From: Bacteroidia bacterium
GTDB taxonomy: Bacteria; Bacteroidota; Bacteroidia; Cytophagales; Cyclobacteriaceae
DNA length: 5,247 nt
Assembly: GCA_016650355.1 (NCBI GenBank)
Contig: JAENVX010000162.1
Span: forward strand, 1-5,247
Direction: 5' to 3'
In this document: piece after piece, positions 1 to 5,247 of the stretch
Layout: the number at the start of each line of letters is the position of its first letter
How positions within the stretch are numbered: position 1 is the first letter of the stretch
Program-made: the position numbers and the translations under genes
Notes under the pieces: model-generated
Seen by the model: only the letters and a program-made list of their open reading frames with translations
Told to the model about the DNA's origin: nothing
Database searches by the model: none

Positions 1-1137
1 ACCCGGCAAGCCCTTCGTAGGTACCGGTTTTTCTTCAATCGGAAATATGGATTCGCCTGTGTCGCGATCCAAAACATAAACCATCCCATCCTTCCCGGCC
101 TGTACTACCACATCCGTTGGTTTCCCATTATGCTTAATAGTAGCCAGGTTTGGTGGACACGGAAAATCTCGATCCCAGAGATCATGGTGTATTCCTTGAA
201 AGTACCATTTCATTTTTCCGGTTTCTGCATCAAGCGCCACAATACAATTTGAAAAAAGATTGATGCCTTCGCGGTCACCTCCAAAAAAGTCAGAGGCAGG
301 AGAGCCCGTGCCAAAATAAACTACCCCACGTCTTTCATCCACCGACATACCTCCCCAACTATTGGAAGCGCCAATTTTTTTGTAAGCATCCTCTGGCCAG
401 GTATCATAACCAAATTCACCCGGCTGTGGCGTGGTGTGAAATACCCATTTCAATTTTCCCGTGATCACATCAAAGGCACGGATATGTCCTGGAGCCGCAT
501 CACCTCCTTCCGATACACTTGACCCGATCACAAACGTGTTTTTATAAATGACACCCGGAGAGGTTGCCGTCACTGACAAATCTTTTATCTCATGACCGAC
601 ATCAGCAAGACCTTCATGCAGGTCCACTTTTCCGCTTTCACCAAATGTTGCAACGGGTTTGCCGGTTAACGCATTGACGGCATATAAAAAAGTACCGGCT
701 GTATAAAGAATGCGTTTATCGTCTCCGCTTTGCCAATACGTAACACCTCTGTTTCTATTGAGTTTCTCCTTGAGAGGTTCAAATTTCCACAACTGCTCAC
801 CCGTGCCAGCGTTCAATGCAAACAAGTTAATTTCAGCCGAAGTGCCATAAAGAATTCCATTCACGACTATCGGTTGACATTGTATTTCTCTTGGACTCGA
901 TGGAGTCTTATTGGTTGAATCGGGTTTGTCGTTGGCGAAATAAGTCCAAGCAACCTGAAGGCTGTTCACATTGCTGGCATTGATTTGCAACAAAGGCGAG
1001 TATCGGTTGTTAGCATTATTTCCTCCATAAGCAGGGTAATCTTTGCCTGTTTGTAAGGCGATAGGCCCTTCATTCAGATCTGTATTTTTACAACTCACGA
1101 GACCTAAAAGCCCAAAAGCTATTATCCCAAATTTCAT
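1..1137 (-). CDS. PQQ-dependent glucose-dehydrogenase-like lipoprotein (3' end outside window)
   Basis: The first 379 codons of a quinoprotein dehydrogenase are present and the gene runs off the left edge without a stop. Such enzymes oxidise aldoses or alcohols outside the cytoplasmic membrane using pyrroloquinoline quinone and pass electrons to the respiratory chain. The N-terminus is a short lipoprotein signal (KFGIIAFGLLGLVSC, lipobox LVSC, lipidated Cys16). Residues 37-64 carry the typical first blade (YGG..A..RYSPL.QI...NV..L.VAW). Propeller repeats of the TG..LW type lie near 111-119, 226-232 and 306-312. HHDLWDRD at 317-324 and Lys349 in AGKDGMVYVLDR match the membrane glucose dehydrogenase active site: Asp322 and Lys349 are 27 residues apart, the same spacing as E. 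coli Gcd Asp466 and Lys493 as I recall them. The five N-terminal membrane helices of Gcd are absent. The start overlaps the stop of the upstream gene (ATGA), which implies coupling. A C-terminal cytochrome c domain, common in relatives, cannot be judged here. The family is secure; the substrate is unknown. Confidence 0.92.
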   Translation of the reverse strand, partial: MKFGIIAFGLLGLVSCKNTDLNEGPIALQTGKDYPAYGGNNANNRYSPLLQINASNVNSLQVAWTYFANDKPDSTNKTPSSPREIQCQPIVVNGILYGTSAEINLFALNAGTGEQLWKFEPLKEKLNRNRGVTYWQSGDDKRILYTAGTFLYAVNALTGKPVATFGESGKVDLHEGLADVGHEIKDLSVTATSPGVIYKNTFVIGSSVSEGGDAAPGHIRAFDVITGKLKWVFHTTPQPGEFGYDTWPEDAYKKIGASNSWGGMSVDERRGVVYFGTGSPASDFFGGDREGINLFSNCIVALDAETGKMKWYFQGIHHDLWDRDFPCPPNLATIKHNGKPTDVVVQAGKDGMVYVLDRDTGESIFPIEEKPVPTKGLPG

Positions 1138-2120
1138 TTTGCTATTATTTCGCACGTGTAGAACTGGTAAAGTATTTTCCATTGAAATGTTTCGCCTGGA
1201 TTAATCTTGAAATGGAGATAGGGCTCCGGGCATATTGTTTTTTGAGCGGACCAATACACTATTTTTGAAATCGGTTGATCGCAAGTGATTCGTACGGCTG
1301 CTCCGGTTTTATGATTTTCAATTTTGATATCATAATCTTTTGCACTGGCGCCAAATCCCGTTACGGATCTATAAAATAAATGATCACCTTTTCCAAGTTC
1401 CTTCAGGTATACTATTTTGTTATCCTTGATTTGTCCAAAGGCTCCGGTATCTTCGGCATCGCCATCAAGATTAAAAGGGAATGTAATATTGAAGTCTTGT
1501 CCAATTGGTTGATTATCCATCACAAAGAAATTATGATTGTAGACAGTCGTTTCAATGGATTTGTTTCCTGTATTTTTCAGTGCATGTAATAGAACCATTT
1601 CTGGTTTACCCTTTACTAGTTGCACCGTTTTTTTATAATCATAAGCATACATCGTATCCTCCAGCTTTTGCCTAAACTCAATCTGATTAGATTTCTTTTT
1701 TACTTTCCACTGGCCAGAGTTTGTAACCGAGTAGTAATTCGCAAAAGAATATTTTGATTCTTCCGGTTTGGAAACCATACCGATGCCTATCACTAAAAAA
1801 TTATCTCCCGTCTTTGCTTCATCGTATCCAACCGGATAAAAAGCTTCTACCGGCCCCATGATGGCATCGTGCAAAGTGGGGCTATATTTTTCAAACCATT
1901 GCCCGAAGTATGAATGCCCATTATACTCCAGTTCTGGCATCACACCTGCCCAGTCAAATCGTGAACCACGATAATAACCTGCTTTACTATCGGGTAAATA
2001 CAGGCGAGCGTGAATTAACCCGTTCGTAATTTCAGCCTGCGGAAATTGATCCAAAGGTTTGCTACCAAATAAGAAAATAGACAAGGCAGCAACAACGATA
2101 TACCTTAAAGATTTTTTCAT
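1134..2120 (-). CDS. Exported galactose-mutarotase-like protein of unknown function
   Basis: This 328-residue protein has a Sec-type signal peptide (KKSLR followed by a hydrophobic stretch to about residue 19) with no lipobox Cys, so it is probably periplasmic. I recognise it as a conserved 'hypothetical' type, not a named enzyme. An aldose-1-epimerase-like beta-sandwich is suggested by three things: the opening EITNGLIHARLYLPD; YNHNFF at 194-199, which resembles the NH.YFN motif carrying the catalytic His of mutarotases; and a C-terminal CPEPYLHFKINPGETFQW (297-314), where Glu299 is placed like the mutarotase catalytic base, followed by the usual PGE..W ending. Family-specific conserved-looking stretches are YYRGSRFDWAGVMPELEYNG (49-68) and GPVEAFYPVGYDEA (89-102). 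Its gene lies 61 bases after the dehydratase gene and overlaps the PQQ dehydrogenase gene by 4 bases. A role in presenting the right sugar anomer to that dehydrogenase, or in lactone or anomer conversion, is inference. It could instead be a non-catalytic sugar-binding relative. Confidence 0.8.
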   Translation of the reverse strand: MKKSLRYIVVAALSIFLFGSKPLDQFPQAEITNGLIHARLYLPDSKAGYYRGSRFDWAGVMPELEYNGHSYFGQWFEKYSPTLHDAIMGPVEAFYPVGYDEAKTGDNFLVIGIGMVSKPEESKYSFANYYSVTNSGQWKVKKKSNQIEFRQKLEDTMYAYDYKKTVQLVKGKPEMVLLHALKNTGNKSIETTVYNHNFFVMDNQPIGQDFNITFPFNLDGDAEDTGAFGQIKDNKIVYLKELGKGDHLFYRSVTGFGASAKDYDIKIENHKTGAAVRITCDQPISKIVYWSAQKTICPEPYLHFKINPGETFQWKILYQFYTCEIIAK

Positions 2121-2142
2121 TTTTATCAGTATTTAGTTTTTA

Positions 2143-2167
2143 CATGAAGTGAGGTTGTTCCTTCATG
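2143..2167. repeat. Small inverted repeat between the dehydratase and mutarotase-like genes
   Basis: CATGAAG (2143-2149) and CTTCATG (2161-2167) form a perfect 7-bp stem around an 11-base loop. It lies in the 61-base gap, just upstream of the mutarotase-like start codon. No T-run follows on either strand, so it does not look like an intrinsic terminator. It could be a processing or stabilising stem in a polycistronic mRNA, or chance. Confidence 0.3.
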
Positions 2168-2181
2168 AATGCTATCATAGT

Positions 2182-3327
2182 CTATGCTTTGCGTGCACTT
2201 TTTTGGATTGATTCCATAAGGCCCCTCATATACCCTATGGCGAACAAGGTGCCTATTGTGCTGTACCCTGGCCTGTCATTATTGTCACCTGCCATGGTGG
2301 GTACATGGTCGGGGCGAATCGGACCTTTATATCCTATATCATAATATGCTTTCATGGCAGCATACATATCAATCTGTCCTTCATCGTGAAAGGTTTCAGT
2401 AAACTTGGTGCTGGGTACTTGGCCGCTGAGGTCTTGTACATTCCTGAAATGGACATAGTTGATCTTACCGGCTTTGCCCCATCTCCTTGTTAAAGAAGGT
2501 ATGTCGGCTCCCATCAATGAAAAATTACCCTGGCACATGGTTAGCCCGCTGAATTTGCTGGGAACCAGATTCAACATGCGATCGAAATTTTCTACGCTGG
2601 TCATGATTCGTGAAATGCCTTTAATACTGTCTACTTGTGGATCATCGGGGTGTAAAGAAAGATTCATTCCAATTTTTTCCGCTTCCGGAACAACAGCCTT
2701 CAGAAAGTATTCCAGGTTTTTCCAAAGTATTTCCTTGCTAACCTGCCCGTGCTCAGTTACAGGCAATTTCTTTGCGTCCTCATTATCAAAGGAAGTAACC
2801 AATGCGCCCCCTCTGCCAACAGTATCCATTTTAGTTCTAAACCAACTTACTACTGGCATCCAGTTGTAACAAATAATATCCACTCCACCATATTGTTTCA
2901 GGTTTTTCATAAAGGTTATGAAGTTGGCGATTTCTTCATCTCTGCCTTCAAGGCCAAGTTTAGTTTTTTCACCCAGCGTGGGAGGGCCCTCCACCACATT
3001 CCATTTCATACCCAGTTTTTCCCATCCTTCTTTTGCAGCAGTAATCGCTTTGGGATCCCATGGTTTCAGCTCTCCTGAATTTCTAACACTGCTTACAGCG
3101 CCAAATACTTCCATTTGTTTTGCCAATGCTATTCTCGGTGAATCGAATCCGAAAAGAGCAAGCGAAAACTCCATACCGCCATCCTTTGCCAGACCAACGA
3201 TTTTACCAGCTGAATTCTCTTTTGTGCGCCTGGGAATATCGGCCATACCAGAACTTAATCCAGCGATGGATACCGATGCTGCAATCGATACGCTTTTCTT
3301 AATGAAATTCCTGCGATTATTTTTCAT
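2182..3327 (-). CDS. uxuA: Mannonate dehydratase family protein (UxuA-like) with a Tat signal
   Basis: This 381-residue TIM-barrel protein belongs to the UxuA family, which dehydrates D-mannonate to 2-keto-3-deoxy-D-gluconate (EC 4.2.1.8). Family motifs run in order: LHPDDP (His226), GLTMCQGN (Cys265), INYVHFRNV (His293), TFHDEGQIDM (312-321), and IRPDHVP (Asp340, His341) with Tyr355 in PGYSTIG. His, Cys, His and Asp match the metal ligands, and His341 and Tyr355 the catalytic pair, of the Streptococcus suis enzyme; the Asp-to-Tyr spacing of 15 is the same, from memory. Length is normal for the family plus a leader. The unusual part is the N-terminus: NRRNFIKKS (4-12) followed by a hydrophobic Ala/Ser/Ile stretch to about residue 26 is a twin-arginine signal, so the folded metalloenzyme is predicted to be exported. 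Classical UxuA is cytoplasmic. A canonical Gly after the DH motif is Val342 here, so the substrate may be another aldonate. The start codon is fixed by the signal peptide and is preceded by AT-rich sequence without a Shine-Dalgarno. Confidence 0.9.
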   Translation of the reverse strand: MKNNRRNFIKKSVSIAASVSIAGLSSGMADIPRRTKENSAGKIVGLAKDGGMEFSLALFGFDSPRIALAKQMEVFGAVSSVRNSGELKPWDPKAITAAKEGWEKLGMKWNVVEGPPTLGEKTKLGLEGRDEEIANFITFMKNLKQYGGVDIICYNWMPVVSWFRTKMDTVGRGGALVTSFDNEDAKKLPVTEHGQVSKEILWKNLEYFLKAVVPEAEKIGMNLSLHPDDPQVDSIKGISRIMTSVENFDRMLNLVPSKFSGLTMCQGNFSLMGADIPSLTRRWGKAGKINYVHFRNVQDLSGQVPSTKFTETFHDEGQIDMYAAMKAYYDIGYKGPIRPDHVPTMAGDNNDRPGYSTIGTLFAIGYMRGLMESIQKSARKA

Positions 3328-3363
3328 GGCATTTAATTATTTATAATAATTTCTATTCGTCAA

Positions 3364-3392
3364 AATTTACAGTTGGTGTTTTCTTGTGTCAA
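3364..3392 (-). promoter_or_regulatory. Candidate promoter for the uxuA-like operon
   Basis: Read on the minus strand, TTGACA (3392-3387) is followed after exactly 17 bases by TAAATT (3369-3364), which continues as TAAATTTTG. A start site around 3357 would leave a leader of about 30 bases before the dehydratase ATG at 3327. The boxes resemble a housekeeping promoter, with a perfect -35 and 4 of 6 in the -10. The TA...TTTG of the -10 region is one base off the Bacteroidota consensus TAnnTTTG. It lies directly after the large non-coding gap, where a separate transcription unit would need to start. This is pattern matching only. Confidence 0.4.
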
Positions 3393-3420
3393 CTAATGGT
3401 ATCATGTTTGTGTTTAGGAA

Positions 3421-3499
3421 GTGGCGAGCTTTTTAAAACAATTGTACAACTTGATCAAAACGCTGAACGAATATAAAACTTATCACTTACAGTCGCCAC
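3421..3499. repeat. Long-loop inverted repeat in the intergenic region
   Basis: GTGGCGA (3421-3427) and TCGCCAC (3493-3499) are perfect 7-base complements separated by 65 bases. A second CGCCACT (3499-3505 region) could pair in register with the same left arm, because the minus strand there reads GTGGCGTGGCGAC. It lies upstream of the candidate promoter. It may be a regulator site or chance; the stretch has no recognisable reading frame. Confidence 0.25.
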
Positions 3500-3545
3500 G
3501 CCACTCAAAAAACATTTTGATAGAAGATGGTATTAAAGCCTTGGC

Positions 3546-3782
3546 TTAATAGGGATTAATATCTCCTCTTTGGAGGTCTTCTTCCAAAGAGACGAGCCCT
3601 GACAGGGAATTTTGTGCATATTTGAAAGGCACCATGCAGTCAATGATTGCATGTGGTTTATATTTGTCTACCAATTCAGTGCTGTGCAACAACAAGTCAT
3701 TCATAAATTCAGGAGTCATTGATTCTGATTTCTCGCGACTGGGCCATAGAAATCTGTATTTTTTAAATCCAACACGTCTGAA
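3546..3782 (-). pseudogene. Decayed alpha-L-fucosidase (GH29) fragment
   Basis: The minus strand is open for 78 codons between a TGA (3785-3783) and a TAA (3548-3546). An ATG at 3719 would give 57 residues, but there is no convincing start. The stretch MTPEFMNDLLLHSTELVDKYKP (two parts: MTPEFMNDLLL at 3719-3687, then HSTELVDKYKP) resembles the bacterial GH29 segment just before the nucleophile Asp (..ELVDKY.P..IWFD..). Near the end, EEDLQRGDINPY resembles the downstream GH29 motif D.ERG...I.P..WQTDTS, but a TAA cuts it before WQT. The normal 40-50 residues between the two motifs are shortened to about 20. The Trp-Phe-Asp of the active site reads Ile-Ile-Asp-Cys. Together this looks like a broken remnant with deletions rather than a working gene. 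The match is from memory of the family; the alternative is a short orphan ORF. Confidence 0.45.
3566..3591. repeat. Perfect hairpin inside the fucosidase-like remnant
   Basis: CTCTTTGG (3566-3573) and CCAAAGAG (3584-3591) are perfect 8-base complements around a 10-base loop. No T-run follows on either strand, so a classical intrinsic terminator is not supported. Its position between the KduD-like gene and the uxuA-like promoter would suit a transcript-end or RNA-stability stem, but it also lies in coding-derived sequence and may be incidental. Confidence 0.35.
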
Positions 3783-3896
3783 TCAATTCACTTTCCATTA
3801 TACTTCCAATTTTAGTTTACCCATTCTCCATTAATAAAAAGTTTATAATTCCTTACTTCAGCCCATAACTTAAAAATTAAATATGAAGCCAAACTA

Positions 3897-4667
3897 TTAA
3901 CGGCCCATCCAGCCACCATCCACTAACACAATTGATCCATTCATGTAGTTTGAAGCAGACGAGGCAAGAAACACTGTTGGTCCTGCAAAATCTGAAGCCT
4001 CGCCCCATCGACCCGCTGGAATTCTTGATAATATCGAAGCTGACCGTACAGGATCATTACGTAGCGCTTCTGTATTGTCCGTACTAATGTATCCCGGAGC
4101 GATCGCATTTACATTCACGCCTTTCGAAGCCCACTCATTTGAAAACGCCATCGTCATCTGACCGATTGCGCCTTTACTCGCTGCATAACCAGGAACGGTA
4201 ATCCCCCCTTGAAAAGTGAGAAGTGATGCGGTGAAAATAATTTTCCCAGATCCACGCGCTACCATGTCTTTACCGATCTCGCGTGTAAGGATGAACTGAG
4301 AATTTTGATTTACCTCAATTACCTTATCCCACATTTCATCAGGATGTTCCACAGCGGGTGCGCGAAGAATAGTTCCAGCATTATTCACCAATATGTCAAT
4401 TATGGGATGATTTGCTTTTACTGCTTTAATGAATTCGTAAAGAGATTTTCTATCCGCAAAATCGCAGCTATAGGCCGTGAACTTCCTTCCTAGAGCCTTT
4501 ACAGCTTTTTCAACATCACTTCCACTTTTCTCTAATGTTGCGCTTACCCCAATGATGTCGGCTCCTGCTTCTGCCAGCCCTACGACCATCGCCATTCCTA
4601 TACCTCGTTTACAACCTGTTACCAGCGCTACTTTTCCATCCAATTTAAATTTATCTATTATGCTCAT
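3897..4667 (-). CDS. kduD: 2-dehydro-3-deoxy-D-gluconate 5-dehydrogenase-like SDR (KduD type)
   Basis: This 256-residue classical short-chain dehydrogenase is of normal length, with no signal peptide, so it is cytoplasmic. KduD interconverts 3-deoxy-D-glycero-2,5-hexodiulosonate and 2-keto-3-deoxygluconate with NAD(H) in breakdown of pectin, alginate-like and glycosaminoglycan unsaturated uronates. Visible motifs are the cofactor loop TGCKRGIG (17-24), NNAG (95-98) and the catalytic set Asn120, Ser148, Tyr161, Lys165. KduD-specific stretches make the subfamily likely: FQGGITVPGYAASK (152-165), NEWASKGVNVNAIAPGYIST (177-196), SRIPAGRWGEASDFAGP (214-230) and the C-terminal NGSIVLVDGGWMGR. It lies about 100 bases downstream of the sulfatase gene in the same direction. 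Its usual partner kduI is not in the window. The start at 4667 places the LDGKVALVTG strand at the expected distance, and AAGAAAAC precedes it. Related SDRs act on other keto-deoxy sugar acids, for example in oxidative fucose breakdown, so the exact substrate is less sure than the family. Confidence 0.9.
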   Translation of the reverse strand: MSIIDKFKLDGKVALVTGCKRGIGMAMVVGLAEAGADIIGVSATLEKSGSDVEKAVKALGRKFTAYSCDFADRKSLYEFIKAVKANHPIIDILVNNAGTILRAPAVEHPDEMWDKVIEVNQNSQFILTREIGKDMVARGSGKIIFTASLLTFQGGITVPGYAASKGAIGQMTMAFSNEWASKGVNVNAIAPGYISTDNTEALRNDPVRSASILSRIPAGRWGEASDFAGPTVFLASSASNYMNGSIVLVDGGWMGR

Positions 4668-4678
4668 GTTTTCTTAAC

Positions 4679-4750
4679 TTAATTTTGACAGTCAATTAAA
4701 TATTTCATTTCCGCAGGATTTTTACGTAGTAACATAGGGGCCATAGTCAT
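4679..4750 (-). CDS. Possible 23-residue ORF between sulfatase and kduD-like genes
   Basis: An ATG at 4750 opens a 23-codon frame (MTMAPMLLRKNPAEMK, then YLIDCQN) that ends 11 bases before the KduD-like start codon. The frame stays open further upstream for seven more codons (VGALYFAL), giving a hydrophobic run followed by a basic, polar tail. This looks like the last turn of a membrane protein or a tiny leader peptide. I do not recognise a family and see no Shine-Dalgarno. It could be a remnant of a lost gene or a chance frame. Confidence 0.2.
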   Translation of the reverse strand: MTMAPMLLRKNPAEMKYLIDCQN

Positions 4751-4770
4751 CAAGGCAAAATATAAGGCTC

Positions 4771-5247
4771 CTACTTAAGCTCAAGTTGATCGATCATTTT
4801 ATTATTTACTCCTTTTACTTTTTCAAAGGAAGCTATCATTTCCTGAAGCTTCTTATTATTTGTGTCCGCTAGATTTTGTTGCTGACCGATGTCTTCTGCA
4901 AGATTATATAATTGATATTCGCTTGAATTACCAAGTTCAATATTTACATTTTTTTCAATCGCGGGGCCACCGTGTGGAGGAATCATAACCCAATCACCTT
5001 GACGAAAGGCTGTTTTGGTGTTTGCTTCAACAATCATTTCCTGTCTTCCATTCTCGCTTTTCCCAAGTAAAACTTCGATGAGGCTTTCACTATCGTCTGT
5101 TCGAGCCTGACTTTCTACTAGTTGAGAAAGGGAGGACAAAAGATCAATTTGCGAAATTAATGCATTGGATATGGAAGGTTCAATATAGCCCTTCCAATAG
5201 GTTACAAATGGCACATGAGTGCCTGCCTCAAACAAACTATACTTACC
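4771..5247 (-). CDS. Sulfatase, C-terminal part (5' end outside window)
   Basis: The last 158 codons of a type I (alkaline-phosphatase superfamily) sulfatase are present and the gene enters from the right edge, with GKYSLFEAGTHVPFVTYWKG matching the conserved (G)K.S.YEGG.RVP....WPG segment of arylsulfatases. An apparent start at 5235 is only a Leu codon (TTG) inside this motif; the real start lies outside. The usual C-terminal sub-domain follows: FRQGDWVMIPPHGGP (fragment residues 81-95) in place of the common R.GDWKLI, then YQLYNLAEDIGQQQNLAD (112-129), the LYNL..D..E..NLA signature that closes these enzymes, and a helical tail. The formylglycine Cys/Ser and the metal-binding Asp residues would be upstream and cannot be checked. 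Such enzymes are exported and remove sulfate esters from polysaccharides. The KduD-like gene follows after about 100 bases on the same strand, in keeping with a sulfated-glycan degradation cluster. Confidence 0.9.
   Translation of the reverse strand, partial: GKYSLFEAGTHVPFVTYWKGYIEPSISNALISQIDLLSSLSQLVESQARTDDSESLIEVLLGKSENGRQEMIVEANTKTAFRQGDWVMIPPHGGPAIEKNVNIELGNSSEYQLYNLAEDIGQQQNLADTNNKKLQEMIASFEKVKGVNNKMIDQLELK

Larger units (their letters stand above)
3328..3896. other. 569-base intergenic region without an intact gene
   Basis: This gap separates the KduD-like stop from the uxuA-like start. From high to low coordinates it contains: a short stretch that on the minus strand reads AEVRNYKLFINGEWVN then stop (about 3862-3812), possibly further degenerate coding sequence; the GH29-like remnant (3782-3546) with its hairpin; a long-loop inverted repeat (3421-3499); and a candidate promoter (3392-3364). 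Plus-strand frames here encode nothing recognisable. No tRNA, riboswitch or insertion-sequence end was recognised. The size and decayed coding look suggest that a gene once stood between kduD and uxuA and was lost. Confidence 0.6.

Noticed and set aside
730..918. Plus-strand 62-codon frame
   Set aside because: It is antisense to the PQQ dehydrogenase propeller, which continues unbroken through this stretch on the minus strand.
2459..3346. Plus-strand open frames of 136, 109 and 142 codons across the uxuA-like gene
   Set aside because: They lie antisense to a gene with full family motifs, their translations lack recognisable motifs and have shadow-like composition.
3566..3591. Intrinsic terminator after the kduD-like gene
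   Set aside because: The stem is perfect but no T-run follows it on the minus strand, and it lies more than 300 bases past the stop codon.
3622..3834. Plus-strand 70-codon frame in the intergenic region
   Set aside because: The translation shows no domain or motif, and the opposite strand gives a more protein-like, GH29-resembling stretch.
3812..3862. Aldehyde dehydrogenase N-terminus suggested by NYKLFINGEWVN
   Set aside because: The likeness covers only about a dozen residues, a stop follows at once and no later aldehyde dehydrogenase motif appears in any frame.
4756..4764. Bacteroidota-type -7 box (TATATTTTG on the minus strand) upstream of kduD
   Set aside because: The spacing between TA and TTTG is one base too long for the TAnnTTTG consensus and no convincing -33 box was seen at the right distance.
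4771..5235. A complete 154-residue gene starting at 5235
   Set aside because: The codon at 5235 is an internal Leu in the conserved GKYSLFEAGTHVPF segment of a sulfatase, and the frame stays open to the window edge.

Overview
The window looks like a chromosomal carbohydrate-use locus from a member of the Bacteroidota, probably a Cytophagales-like heterotroph. The base composition is moderate to low GC. Start codons are preceded by A-rich stretches rather than clear Shine-Dalgarno sequences. Sulfatase, KduD, Tat-tagged TIM-barrel enzyme and PQQ lipoprotein genes are also a common mix in that phylum. The genus cannot be fixed from the sequence.

All recognisable genes lie on the minus strand, so transcription runs from high to low coordinates. 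In order they are: the 3' end of a sulfatase gene (5247-4771, cut by the window edge); a KduD-type short-chain dehydrogenase (4667-3897); a 569-base stretch without an intact gene (3896-3328), which holds what looks like a decayed alpha-L-fucosidase (GH29) fragment, a candidate promoter and inverted repeats; a UxuA-family mannonate dehydratase with a Tat signal (3327-2182); an exported protein resembling galactose mutarotases (2120-1134); and a PQQ-dependent glucose-dehydrogenase-like lipoprotein (1137-1, cut by the window edge). The last two genes overlap by 4 bases (ATGA) and are probably translationally coupled.

The working model is an inference. Sulfated, perhaps fucose- or uronate-containing, polysaccharide is trimmed by the sulfatase and neighbouring enzymes outside the window. 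Outside the cytoplasmic membrane, the PQQ enzyme would oxidise an aldose to an aldonate, helped by the mutarotase-like protein, and the exported UxuA-like enzyme would dehydrate the aldonate to a 2-keto-3-deoxy sugar acid. After uptake, the cytoplasmic KduD-like dehydrogenase would act on that product. The unusual point is that three consecutive genes all carry export signals, including a dehydratase whose classical relatives are cytoplasmic. This suggests an extracytoplasmic oxidative sugar-acid pathway. Substrates cannot be assigned from sequence alone.
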